A stretch of 49,621 nt of DNA from an uncultured Paracoccaceae bacterium (GTDB lineage Bacteria > Pseudomonadota > Alphaproteobacteria > Rhodobacterales > Rhodobacteraceae), in the NCBI GenBank assembly GCA_947494445.1, contig CANLVD010000020.1:1-49621 (forward strand), in the 5' to 3' direction. Positions 25,429 to 33,951 of the stretch are shown here, in pieces (position 1 is the stretch's first letter; every line of letters begins with the position of its first letter). The position numbers and the translations under genes are program-made. The notes below the pieces were generated by a model. It was given only the letters and a program-made list of their open reading frames with translations. It searched no databases and was not told the origin of the DNA.

Positions 25429-26649
25429 ATGCGCTATGCGATTTTGGACGGGTTCCGCGGGTTTTTCCTGCTGTTCATGGGGATCATCCACGCAAATGAG
25501 ATTTTCCACGGGATTCTGGGCAAGCTGAACCATCATTACTTCGGCTGGGTCGAGGATGCACAGGGCTTCGTGTTCATCTCGGGCTTCGTGGTCGGTCTGG
25601 TCTATGGCGGGCGCTACCTGAAGAAGAATTACGGCTCGATGTTCCGGGCGGTCTATCGCCGGGTGCGTACGATCTATTCGCATCAGGCGGGTCTGATCCT
25701 GATCTTTCTGGCCGCGGCGCTTCTGATCGGCTCGGTGGGCGGCAATCTTGGGCTGCTCCGGCAATACTGGAACGCGCCCTTCGAGTTCACCGTCGCCTCG
25801 CTGCTGCTGATGGCCAACTCGCTGCATATGGGCATTCTGCCGATGTATATCTGGTATATGCTGATCACACCCTTCGTGCTGGCGGGGCTGCGCCATGGCT
25901 ATGGTCCGCTGATCCTTGGTGTTGCGATCCTGGCCTGGTTCTTTGCCCAGACCGGGCTGATGGAGACCGGGACCGGGGCGCTGGAAGACGCGCTGGCGGC
26001 GCGCGGGCATCCGGTCAATCTGGGGATCTTCTTCAACATTCTGGGCTGGCAGGTGCTGTTTTTCGGCGGGTTGTGGCTGGGTTTCAAGCAGGCAGCGGGC
26101 ACGCTGGATCTGAGTTTTCTCAAGGACCGCGCCTATTTCTGGCTGTTTCTGGTCGGCATGGCGGCGATGATCGGCTTTGGCCTGCTGGACCGGGTGGTCT
26201 ATGACCGCTGGATCTCGCCGGAGTTTTCGACCGCGTTTCTGGAGCAGACCAACCGCCCGAATTTCTCGGTGATCTACCCGATCACCTTTGCGCTGGACCT
26301 GTTTCTGGTGACCTGGCTGCTGGTGGCAGGGCCGACCTGCGGAGTGCGGATCATCGCGCTGCTGGCAGCCCTGGTCGAGTGGATCTTCACCCGGCGCTTT
26401 CTGGTGTTTCTGGGGCAGCATTCGCTGCATGTCTTCTCGTTCCACATCCTGCTGGTTTATGTGCTGGCGGCGCTGTTTCTGGGCCGTGACCTGCCTGCGC
26501 TGGTGGACAATCTGATGCTGATCGGGGTCGGACTGTCGCTCTATCTGCCGGCCTGGGTTCATGCCCGGATGCTGGCGCGCGACAAGGCCCGCGCGCAGGC
26601 GGCACGGGCCGCAACCACACCAACGCCTGCCGGGCAAACCGGATCATGA
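25429..26649 (+). CDS. opgC: OpgC-type membrane acyltransferase
   Basis: 406-aa membrane protein of the OpgC family, which in other bacteria succinylates periplasmic glucans. It begins MRYAILDGFRGFFLLFMGIIHANEI and has WVEDAQGFVFISGFVVGLVYGG, then about ten helices and HSLHVFSFHILLVYVLAALF near the end. ATG 25429 is chosen at the family start over an upstream frame at 25348. It lies directly after the partition locus and before ugd. On this plasmid it more likely acylates the exopolysaccharide than an osmoregulated glucan, since no glucan synthase is present; that is inference. Confidence 0.9.
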   Translation: MRYAILDGFRGFFLLFMGIIHANEIFHGILGKLNHHYFGWVEDAQGFVFISGFVVGLVYGGRYLKKNYGSMFRAVYRRVRTIYSHQAGLILIFLAAALLIGSVGGNLGLLRQYWNAPFEFTVASLLLMANSLHMGILPMYIWYMLITPFVLAGLRHGYGPLILGVAILAWFFAQTGLMETGTGALEDALAARGHPVNLGIFFNILGWQVLFFGGLWLGFKQAAGTLDLSFLKDRAYFWLFLVGMAAMIGFGLLDRVVYDRWISPEFSTAFLEQTNRPNFSVIYPITFALDLFLVTWLLVAGPTCGVRIIALLAALVEWIFTRRFLVFLGQHSLHVFSFHILLVYVLAALFLGRDLPALVDNLMLIGVGLSLYLPAWVHARMLARDKARAQAARAATTPTPAGQTGS

Positions 26650-26736
26650 CCCTACTTCTGCCAAATTCCCGGTAGAGAAGCGCGCAAAGGCGTGGCATGG
26701 GGGCTGCGCGTGAGTTGATCAAAGAGACATGTGCAG

Positions 26737-28068
26737 ATGAAAATCACCGTTTTTGGAACCGGCTATGTGGGTCTCGTGCAGGGGGCTGTTCTGGCCGAAG
26801 TGGGCCATGAGGTGATCTGCGTGGATGTGGATGCGGCCAAGGTCGAGCGGCTGAAAGCGGGCGAGATCCCGATCTACGAGCCGGGGCTGGAGCCGATGGT
26901 GCAGTCCAACCATGCCGCAGGCCGTCTGCTGTTCACCACGGATGCGGCCCAAGGGGTTGCCCATGGCAAGGTGATCTTTCTGGCGGTGGGCACACCGCCC
27001 GACGAGGATGGCTCGGCCGATCTGCAATATGTGCTGGGGGTGGCGGACACGATTGCAGCCCATATGGAGGCGCCCAAGATCGTGGTCAACAAATCCACCG
27101 TGCCGGTGGGCACGGGCGACAAGGTGGCAGCCCAACTGGCCGCAGGGCTTGAGGCCCGGGGCAGGGGCGATCTGTCTTTCGATGTGGTCTCGAACCCCGA
27201 GTTCCTGAAGGAAGGGGCGGCGGTGGCCGATTGCATGCGGCCCGACCGGATCGTCATTGGCACGGACAACGGGGACGTGGCGGATGTGATGCGCGAGCTA
27301 TACGCGCCGTTTAATCGCAACCATGACCGGATCATCATCATGGATGTGCGCTCGGCCGAGCTGACCAAATACGCGGCCAACTGCATGCTGGCGACCAAGA
27401 TCAGCTTCATGAACGAGATCGCAGGGTTGGCGGACCGTCTGGGCGCGGATGTGGAAGCTGTGCGCCATGGCATCGGCTCGGACCCGCGCATTGGCTATCA
27501 TTTCATCTATCCCGGTGCGGGCTATGGCGGCTCGTGCTTTCCCAAGGATGTGCAGGCGCTGATGCGCACGGCCCAATCCATCGGCTACCAGCCGCTGGTG
27601 CTGGAGGCGGTCGAGGCGCGCAATGACGCGCAGAAGACTGTCCTGTTCGACAAGATCATGAGCCATTACGACGGTCAGATCGCTGGCAAGACCTTTGCGC
27701 TCTGGGGGCTGTCGTTCAAGCCCAAGACCGATGATATGCGCGAGGCGTCTTCCCGCGTGCTGATGGAGGCGCTCTGGGCTGCTGGCGCGACTGTGCAGGC
27801 CTATGACCCCAAGGCGATGCAGGAGACCCAGCGGATCTATGGCGATCGCGACGGGCTGGCGCTGATGGGCACCAAGGAGGCGGCGCTGAAAGGCGCGGAT
27901 GCACTGGTCGTGGTCACCGAATGGCAGGAGTTCAAGGCACCCGATTTCGAGGCACTCAAGGAGGTGCTCAGCGATCCGGTGATCTTTGACGGGCGCAACC
28001 TTTATGAACCTGACCGGCTGGCGCGCTATGGCCTGGATTACTACGCGATCGGGCGGGGGAAAAGCTGA
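26737..28068 (+). CDS. ugd: UDP-glucose 6-dehydrogenase
   Basis: Oxidises UDP-glucose to UDP-glucuronate with two NAD. The 443-aa product has GTGYVG (7-12), [54 protein letters not shown] with catalytic Cys267, and [16 protein letters not shown] 26737 is preferred to the in-frame GTG two codons upstream; AAAGAGAC precedes. The next gene, a GT2, starts on the last base of the stop codon (TGATG). UDP-glucuronate from this enzyme would feed the epimerase encoded at 44867. Confidence 0.95.
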   Translation: MKITVFGTGYVGLVQGAVLAEVGHEVICVDVDAAKVERLKAGEIPIYEPGLEPMVQSNHAAGRLLFTTDAAQGVAHGKVIFLAVGTPPDEDGSADLQYVLGVADTIAAHMEAPKIVVNKSTVPVGTGDKVAAQLAAGLEARGRGDLSFDVVSNPEFLKEGAAVADCMRPDRIVIGTDNGDVADVMRELYAPFNRNHDRIIIMDVRSAELTKYAANCMLATKISFMNEIAGLADRLGADVEAVRHGIGSDPRIGYHFIYPGAGYGGSCFPKDVQALMRTAQSIGYQPLVLEAVEARNDAQKTVLFDKIMSHYDGQIAGKTFALWGLSFKPKTDDMREASSRVLMEALWAAGATVQAYDPKAMQETQRIYGDRDGLALMGTKEAALKGADALVVVTEWQEFKAPDFEALKEVLSDPVIFDGRNLYEPDRLARYGLDYYAIGRGKS

Positions 28069-28985
28069 TGGAGGCGCCGGTCTTCTCGATCATCGTGGTC
28101 AGCTACAACACGCGCGAGATGACGCTGGAGTGTCTGCGCTCGGTCTATGCCGAGACAAAGACACCTTTCGAGCTGATCGTGGTCGACAATGCCTCCACCG
28201 ATGGATCGGCCGAGGCGATTGCGGCAGAATTTCCCGACATCACCCTGATGGCCGAGACGGATAATCACGGCTTTGCCAAGGCCAACAACATGGCTGCAGA
28301 GCGGGCCACGGCGCCCTATATCCTGCTCCTGAACCCCGACACGGTGGTGCTCGACGGGGCGCTGGATGCGCTTTACGCGTTCTCGCAGGAGCGCCCGGAG
28401 GCGCGGATTTGGGGCGGGCGCAGCTATTACGGGGACATGACGCTCAACCCCTATTCCTGCTGGCAGCGGATCACCTTGTGGAACCTCTTTTGCCGGGCCT
28501 CGGGCCTGTCGGGGATCTTCAAGGGGTCCAGCCTGTTCAACGCCGAGGCTTACGGCGGCTGGGACCGCTCGGATGCGCGGTCGGTGGACATCGTCGTGGG
28601 CTGTCTGATGTTGCTCTCGAAGGCCGATTGGGATGCGCTTGGCGGGTTCGATCTGACCTTCGTGATGTATGGCGAGGAGGCTGATCTGTGCCAGCGGGCG
28701 CGGACCCTGTTCGGGGCCGATCCGCACATCACGCCAGATGCCAGCATCATCCATTACGGCGGTGCGTCTGAAACCGTGCGGGCCGACAAGATGGTGCGCA
28801 TCCTGCGGGCCAAGGCCGAACTGATCAAACGGCATTTCCCATCGTCGGTGCGGGGGGCAGGGCTTGCGCTGCACAAGACCTGGCCAATGTCGCGCCGTCT
28901 GGCCTGCCGGGTGCTGCGCCGGGACGGGGTCGCGACCTGGGATGAAATATGGACCCGCCGGGCGGAGTGGCAAAGCGGGTTCTAA
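28068..28985 (+). CDS. Glycosyltransferase family 2 (rhamnosyltransferase-like)
   Basis: 305-aa GT-A enzyme with FSIIVVSYNTREMTLECLRSV, VVDNASTDGSAEA, NHGFAKANNMA and LLLNPDTVVLDGAL, the pattern of WbbL-type glycosyltransferases, then GCLMLLSKADWDALGGFDLTFVMYGEEADLCQRA with the usual ED-type acidic pair. It overlaps the ugd stop by one base and is probably translationally coupled. Its donor may be UDP-glucuronate given that coupling, but family resemblance to rhamnosyltransferases does not fix the sugar. A parS-like palindrome begins four bases after its stop. Confidence 0.92.
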   Translation: MEAPVFSIIVVSYNTREMTLECLRSVYAETKTPFELIVVDNASTDGSAEAIAAEFPDITLMAETDNHGFAKANNMAAERATAPYILLLNPDTVVLDGALDALYAFSQERPEARIWGGRSYYGDMTLNPYSCWQRITLWNLFCRASGLSGIFKGSSLFNAEAYGGWDRSDARSVDIVVGCLMLLSKADWDALGGFDLTFVMYGEEADLCQRARTLFGADPHITPDASIIHYGGASETVRADKMVRILRAKAELIKRHFPSSVRGAGLALHKTWPMSRRLACRVLRRDGVATWDEIWTRRAEWQSGF

Positions 28986-28989
28986 AGCA

Positions 28990-29007
28990 TGTTTCGCGCG
29001 CGAAACA
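28990..29007. promoter_or_regulatory. parS-like palindrome, copy 2
   Basis: TGTTTCGCGCGCGAAACA, identical to 25218-25235, extended to a perfect 20-bp palindrome by flanking A/T (28989-29008). It lies 3.8 kb from parB in a gap of AT-rich DNA before the spike genes. Confidence 0.78.
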
Positions 29008-29055
29008 TTCGACAAACATAGAAAAATTGATAAATTTCAATAGCTTAAATAAGAT

Positions 29056-29077
29056 CCGGTTGGTGCTGCCCAACCGG
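29056..29077. terminator. Hairpin after the GT2 gene
   Basis: Perfect 8-bp arms CCGGTTGG (29056-29063) and CCAACCGG (29070-29077), 6-base loop, 71 bases after the GT2 stop. No T-run follows, so termination strength is uncertain. Confidence 0.4.
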
Positions 29078-29124
29078 GTTCACCCGGGGCTTTGCGCATC
29101 TGGCGCACAGGGCGCTGCCCGGTT

Positions 29125-29150
29125 CCGATCCGCAACAGGGGGCGGATCGG
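29125..29150. promoter_or_regulatory. Inverted repeat upstream of the spike genes
   Basis: Perfect 9-bp arms CCGATCCGC (29125-29133) and GCGGATCGG (29142-29150) with an 8-base loop, followed at once by the palindrome GGTATATACC (29152-29161) and a direct repeat of ATATACCGA (29155 and 29169). The cluster is about 100 bases before the spike-base start and is a good candidate promoter/operator region. Confidence 0.45.
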
Positions 29151-29259
29151 GGGTATATACCGACCTCATATACCGATCCTGCTTCATGTCATGATGGCCC
29201 CTTTGGCTGCCTGTTTGTCCTTTTTGCGGACCGGGGGCGGGGGGCCGAAAAGGAACTTC

Positions 29260-29523
29260 ATGGTCGATCATTTCAAGTCACATACCCCGGGTCTCAGCTC
29301 ACCCATTCTCGACGGTCTTGCCCTGCTGCCCAGCGACAGCGCGACGCTGCCCCATCTGACCCGTGCGCTTTACGTGGGCGCGGACGGCGATCTGACCGTG
29401 CGCCTCCAAAGCGGTGTCGTGCTGAGCTTCGGCGCGGTGCAGGCAGGCGTCATCTACCCGTTGCGGGTCGATATGGTTCTGGCCTCGGGCACCACGGCAA
29501 CCGGTCTGGTCGGGCTTTGGTGA
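29260..29523 (+). CDS. Spike base protein, RCAP_Rcc01079 (GTA head-spike base) family
   Basis: 87-aa protein beginning MVDHFKSHTPGLSSPILDG. The pattern LPSDSATLPHLTRALYVGADGDLTV, then SGVVLSFGAVQAGVIYPLRVDMVLASGTTATGLVGLW, matches the small spike-base proteins of Rhodobacterales phages and of the Rhodobacter capsulatus gene transfer agent (Rcc01079/GhsA), which anchors the head spike. AAAAGGAA precedes ATG 29260; a longer upstream frame is rejected. The next gene starts on the base after its stop. No capsid, portal, terminase or tail gene is nearby. Assignment is from remembered family pattern, not a search. Confidence 0.8.
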   Translation: MVDHFKSHTPGLSSPILDGLALLPSDSATLPHLTRALYVGADGDLTVRLQSGVVLSFGAVQAGVIYPLRVDMVLASGTTATGLVGLW

Positions 29524-29979
29524 ATGCTGGGTCTTTCAGTTGAAACGGGGCTGCGCTCCGAGAGCGGGCGCAGCCGCCAGAAATCTCCCAAACCGCTCAA
29601 CACCCGACGCCCCGATGTCGTGGGGCAGGGGGCCGTGGGCGCTGTTCTGGCCCTTGATCCGGGACTCTGGAGCGGTGATCCCGCGCCCCAGCTGACGGTG
29701 CAATGGCGGCGCAATGGCCAGCTTTTGTCGGGGCAGAGCGGGATGACCTACACGGTCCAGCCCTCGGATGAAGGGGCTGTGCTGTTTGCCTGTGTGGCGG
29801 CCCAGAATGCCGGAGGGGTGAGCGAGGCCTGTTCGCCGCTGCTGCCGGTCTGGCCCAATACCGCGGTGCAGCCCTGGGGCATCGAGCGCCCCAGCACGCT
29901 GGATGTGCGGATCCTGCGCAGCCCCGGAACTCCCCCTGTGGGACTGGTGACGGCCACTGATGCGATCGAGATAGAGTAG
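29524..29979 (+). CDS. Ig-like domain protein of the spike module
   Basis: 151-aa protein. Residues about 30-105 form an Ig-like beta domain: VVGQGAVGAVLALDPGLWSGDPAPQLTVQWRRNGQLL then YTVQPSDEGAVLFACVAAQNAGG, very close in pattern to the first Ig-like domain of the 1295-aa protein that follows. The ATG directly abuts the spike-base stop codon, so expression is by translational coupling. Such domains are common on phage tail and spike proteins that touch cell surfaces. No enzymatic motif seen. Confidence 0.75.
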   Translation: MLGLSVETGLRSESGRSRQKSPKPLNTRRPDVVGQGAVGAVLALDPGLWSGDPAPQLTVQWRRNGQLLSGQSGMTYTVQPSDEGAVLFACVAAQNAGGVSEACSPLLPVWPNTAVQPWGIERPSTLDVRILRSPGTPPVGLVTATDAIEIE

Positions 29980-29991
29980 GATATCTGCCCC

Positions 29992-32900
29992 ATGATGCCC
30001 AAATACCTGATTGAAAAGACGCCGGAAGGTGTGCTGTCATTGTCCCAGGGCGATCTGCCCCTGCAGATCATCCCGCCAAATGGTCCGGGAGAGTACAGGG
30101 TACATGCTGTTTCAGATCAGGTGGTGGATGTGACCGTGTCAACGACCGAAGCGCCGGTCAACCAGACGCCGCCCGCGCTGTCTGGCACCGGGCGGATCGG
30201 GGAACTGGTCACGGCCACTCCGGGGGTTTGGCTGGGCGCTGTGAGCATCACCGGGCAATGGATGCGCGACGGCATCGAGATTGCGGGTGCCCAGTCGCTG
30301 TCCTATACGCCGGGCCCGGCGGATGACCTGAGTGCGTTGAGCTATGTCGAGACGGCGCTCAATTCGATCGGGCCGGACATGGCCCAGAGTGCAGCGCTCA
30401 ATGTGCTTTACGTGGCCCCCAGCCTGACCGGGCTTCTGGACGGGGCACTTGAGGTGTTCGATCAGAACAGCGGCACCCAGATCCTGGAAAGCGCGATTGC
30501 CTTTGAGGGCAATGGTCTGGTCTATGGCACCAACGGGGCAGGGGGTGCGAGCATCAATGCGGCCACCGGGCGGGTCTCGGTGCCCACCGATCAGGCGCTC
30601 AGCGGCGTGGATCTTGAGATCACCGCGCAGAACTCGGGCGGGGCGCGGCTGATCACCGTGCAACTGACCGTCGAGGAAGGCGCAGGCGGGCCACAGGCAC
30701 CGACCTATACGGCCACCGAGATCGATGCGCCCACCGGCGAGGCGACCTTCCGGTTCAGCGACATCAACGATCCGCTGGTGCCGCTGACCGCCGAAGTGGG
30801 CCGGTTTGTCACCGGCGAGGCCTTCGTGCTGAGCGATCCCGGTCTGGGGCTGGGCGGCACGCTGCCAGCCTATGGCGTGCTGGACATCTCGGCTTATGAT
30901 CCGGATCTGTTTGCCGCATCGAGTGCCCGGGCCACCAGCTATATGGCAGCCGGTCAGCGGGTGGTGAACGGGCTGGTGACCGATCCCTATTATGATGCCT
31001 ATGGCGGGCAGTCCCAGGGCTGGGATGACTACCCGGTCAACTTCGGTGATGACACTTACGAGACGGCGCGCAATGTCGATCCGGGGCGCACCGGAGCGGC
31101 GCTGGCGCTGACCCATGGACGGGTCTTCATGAAGGGCGTCTCGGTGATCGGCCAGCCCGACAGCCAGGCCAACAAGGATGCAGCACTGGTCTGCGACAAC
31201 GGGATGCCGGTGCGCAGGGTCGAGGTCCTGACCGCATTGGACGCGGTCCCGCCGGCGGATGCGTTCCGCCCGCCGTTGAAGGGGTGGGACGGGGTCACAT
31301 GGTATACGGATGATGATTTCGACTATGACCGTCTGTTCGAGGCGGGCCACCCGTTCTATCCGCAGATCAGCACCACCAGCCCGACCTCGCCGCTGATGAA
31401 TTTCTGGGTCTCGACCAACAACCAGTTCATCCGCGGGCAGGCGATCGCCGATCAGACGGAGGCCTATTACGAGAGCTACGGGGGCTATATCGGGACGTCT
31501 CTGATCTCGTTGTTCGGGGCGTCTTCGGCGGCCCAGAAGATCGAGCGGGCCCGGCACATCATCCAATGGGCCATCGATGGGGTTTACGGCGAACCGCACC
31601 GGCCTGACGAGTTCTACAACCCCGGCATCATCGGCGCGGCGGCGCTGCTGTCCTACCTGCTGGTCGATCCTGCAAAACGGGCAGCGTTTGATGCGCTCCT
31701 GCCCAGGGATCCCTTTACCGAGCAGAGCTATTCCCAGGAGCAGCACCGCTTCGGTTATGTCCCGGCCAGTCTGATTGATGCAGCCCCCAATCAGCCGACC
31801 ACAGCGGGCCGCGAGCGGGTCTATGCCTGGCAATCGGGCTATGAGGGGTATCCCTGGCGCAAGGGCATCAAGGACACGCCGATCTCGGGCGATGATCTGG
31901 GCGATGTGAACGAGGGGATTTCGTCAAACTATTACAACATCGGTCTGGATGCCTGCACCAAGATCGCGCTGGCCATGCATGCCATGGGCACGGTCCAGCC
32001 CGACATCTGGACCCGCACCGGCACGACCGCGATGCGCGATGTCTATGACATGGTGTGGTATTTCGGCGATGAGGGCTTTGACCGGGGCACGGTTGACGTC
32101 AACAACATCGATTACATCAATGCGCGTCTGGCTTCGGTCACGCAGAACGAATACGAATGTTTCCGCGATTTCGTCTATGCCCAGCCCGGCTATGTGAAAT
32201 GGACCGGCATCCCTTATGTGCCCTTCCCGCCCTATGAGACCTATGATGCGGACAACACGCGCCTTGGTGTGCTGCTGCACCAGATGGTGCTTGATGCCGG
32301 CAGCCCGATCACGCGCATCGACATCCGCTACAAGATCAACGGTGCCGCAGGCTGGACACTGGTCGCTGACATTGCCATCGGCACCAAGGGCAAATCCGCA
32401 GGCGATGCGGATGGCACGCCCTATTACATCACCGGCATCAACGAGGGCGATGCGTACGAAATCCAGATCCGCAAGTGGAATGCCAATGGTGCCAGCGGCT
32501 GGTCCACCAATGAGAGCTTCGACGTCTATGATGTGAATGATCCGCCGGCCCTGCTGCCGCCGGAGCGGGCCAAGGGCATCGCGATGGCCCCCGTGCCGCC
32601 GAATTTCCGTCTGACCGAGGTCCAGACCAACCCGCCCGATCCCAACGGCCTGCTGGGTTCCGGTGCGGCAAATCTGCTGACCGGTGCGGTGGCTGATTTC
32701 GAACAGGGCTGGACCCTGGGTGCGGGCTGGGAGGTCTTGCCGGCACCCGACAACGGCTTTGGCCAGGTCCGGGTCGAGGCAACCAATGCCTTCACCACGG
32801 CCAACGGGGTCAATGAGGTGGAACTGCCACTGATTTCAGCCGTGCCTCTGGCCTATGGCGAGGCGCTGGAAATCCGTTGTGAAGTGCCCTTTGTCACCTC

Positions 32901-33879
32901 CGTGACCCGGCGGCTGCGCTGCGAGGTTTTCGAGTGGAACGCGGCCTCGTCCCAGCTCAACAGCACCAAATGCTACGTCAATCTCGACCCCACTGCCAAT
33001 CCCGGGGAGATTTCGGACACAGAGGACATGCTGGCCGAGATCACCAATGAGGACACGGTGATCAGCGCCATCACGCTGGATGAAAACCTGGCCAGCAGGC
33101 CGCCGTTCTACACGCCGGTGGACCCCGATTGCACCAAGGTGACCTGGCGCTATTACAAGGATGGGGGCGACACCCGTCTGCACATCCGCAACCCCCAGGC
33201 CCGCAAGGTCGAAACCGTGCCTGGCACAGCGCTTGATCCGCAATGGGTCTATCAAAACGGCATCGATCGCACCGACAATCTGTTCAGCTTCGACATCTCG
33301 GGCGCGGCACTCTCGGCCGGTGATGCGGTGATCATCTTTGCCATGAGCTATAACGGCACGACCGCCGTGCCCTTTGATGCGCCGGGGGTGGTTGCCCAGC
33401 TTGACGGCCAGAACATGAGCCTGGTGCGTGCCGGGGTTGCCAGCACGCGCTATGCCTATGCGATCTGGCGCGCCACCAAGCAGCCCGGCAGTGACACGAT
33501 CAGCTTTGATCTGCCCTCGGATGTGCGTGACATGCAGGTCTCGGTGCTGCGCGATGACCCCGCGACGGTTCAGGCCAATGACAGCAGCGTCGTGTCGGCA
33601 GACTCCAGCGGATCCAGTTTCGAGCTGCCGGTGCTGATCCCGCCCCAGGGAGCCCTTGTCGGCTATATGCTGGGCGGTGGTTCGGGGCAGTCTGCCCTGT
33701 GGAGCAGCGATGATGGCACCCCGGTGACTGAGGCCCATGACACGGTCCATGGAACCGGCCGGCATCATTCACTTGCAATCGTTCGCGGCACATCCCTGCC
33801 GCTTTCGGAAACCATTCAGGTGACTTTGGCTGAATCCATCAACCGCGGCGCATTGATTGGCATAATTCTGTCACGTTGA
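29992..33879 (+). CDS. 1295-aa multidomain spike/fibre-like protein, possibly polysaccharide-binding
   Basis: Largest protein of the window. There is no signal peptide. Approximate layout: residues 57-140, Ig-like domain (PPALSGTGRIGELVTATPGVW, QWMRDGIEIAG); 142-228, cadherin/putative-Ig-like; 240-770, a Trp/Tyr/Asp-rich region with helical segments (FYNPGIIGAAALLSYLL, YYNIGLDACTKIALAMHAMG) reminiscent of helical-barrel glycan lyases but without assigned catalytic residues; 773-846, fibronectin-III-like (ITRIDIRYKINGAAGW); 890-1073, a beta-rich carbohydrate-binding-like domain (DFEQGWTLGAGWEV); 1083-1295, a C-terminal beta domain ending ALIGIILSR, as in Rhodobacterales phage tail proteins. 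It lies 12 bases after the Ig protein. A spike fibre or depolymerase is inferred. Confidence 0.8.
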   Translation: MMPKYLIEKTPEGVLSLSQGDLPLQIIPPNGPGEYRVHAVSDQVVDVTVSTTEAPVNQTPPALSGTGRIGELVTATPGVWLGAVSITGQWMRDGIEIAGAQSLSYTPGPADDLSALSYVETALNSIGPDMAQSAALNVLYVAPSLTGLLDGALEVFDQNSGTQILESAIAFEGNGLVYGTNGAGGASINAATGRVSVPTDQALSGVDLEITAQNSGGARLITVQLTVEEGAGGPQAPTYTATEIDAPTGEATFRFSDINDPLVPLTAEVGRFVTGEAFVLSDPGLGLGGTLPAYGVLDISAYDPDLFAASSARATSYMAAGQRVVNGLVTDPYYDAYGGQSQGWDDYPVNFGDDTYETARNVDPGRTGAALALTHGRVFMKGVSVIGQPDSQANKDAALVCDNGMPVRRVEVLTALDAVPPADAFRPPLKGWDGVTWYTDDDFDYDRLFEAGHPFYPQISTTSPTSPLMNFWVSTNNQFIRGQAIADQTEAYYESYGGYIGTSLISLFGASSAAQKIERARHIIQWAIDGVYGEPHRPDEFYNPGIIGAAALLSYLLVDPAKRAAFDALLPRDPFTEQSYSQEQHRFGYVPASLIDAAPNQPTTAGRERVYAWQSGYEGYPWRKGIKDTPISGDDLGDVNEGISSNYYNIGLDACTKIALAMHAMGTVQPDIWTRTGTTAMRDVYDMVWYFGDEGFDRGTVDVNNIDYINARLASVTQNEYECFRDFVYAQPGYVKWTGIPYVPFPPYETYDADNTRLGVLLHQMVLDAGSPITRIDIRYKINGAAGWTLVADIAIGTKGKSAGDADGTPYYITGINEGDAYEIQIRKWNANGASGWSTNESFDVYDVNDPPALLPPERAKGIAMAPVPPNFRLTEVQTNPPDPNGLLGSGAANLLTGAVADFEQGWTLGAGWEVLPAPDNGFGQVRVEATNAFTTANGVNEVELPLISAVPLAYGEALEIRCEVPFVTSVTRRLRCEVFEWNAASSQLNSTKCYVNLDPTANPGEISDTEDMLAEITNEDTVISAITLDENLASRPPFYTPVDPDCTKVTWRYYKDGGDTRLHIRNPQARKVETVPGTALDPQWVYQNGIDRTDNLFSFDISGAALSAGDAVIIFAMSYNGTTAVPFDAPGVVAQLDGQNMSLVRAGVASTRYAYAIWRATKQPGSDTISFDLPSDVRDMQVSVLRDDPATVQANDSSVVSADSSGSSFELPVLIPPQGALVGYMLGGGSGQSALWSSDDGTPVTEAHDTVHGTGRHHSLAIVRGTSLPLSETIQVTLAESINRGALIGIILSR

Positions 33880-33951
33880 GCGTGTTCACAGACCGCAGAA
33901 GGGGCGTTAGACAGGCCCTTGTGCAGTCCTGAGCATGAAGGCGCTGATTGA

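Noticed and set aside
29260-33879. Complete prophage or GTA cluster
   Set aside because: Only the spike-like genes are present; flanks are polysaccharide genes and no structural, packaging or lysis gene was seen.
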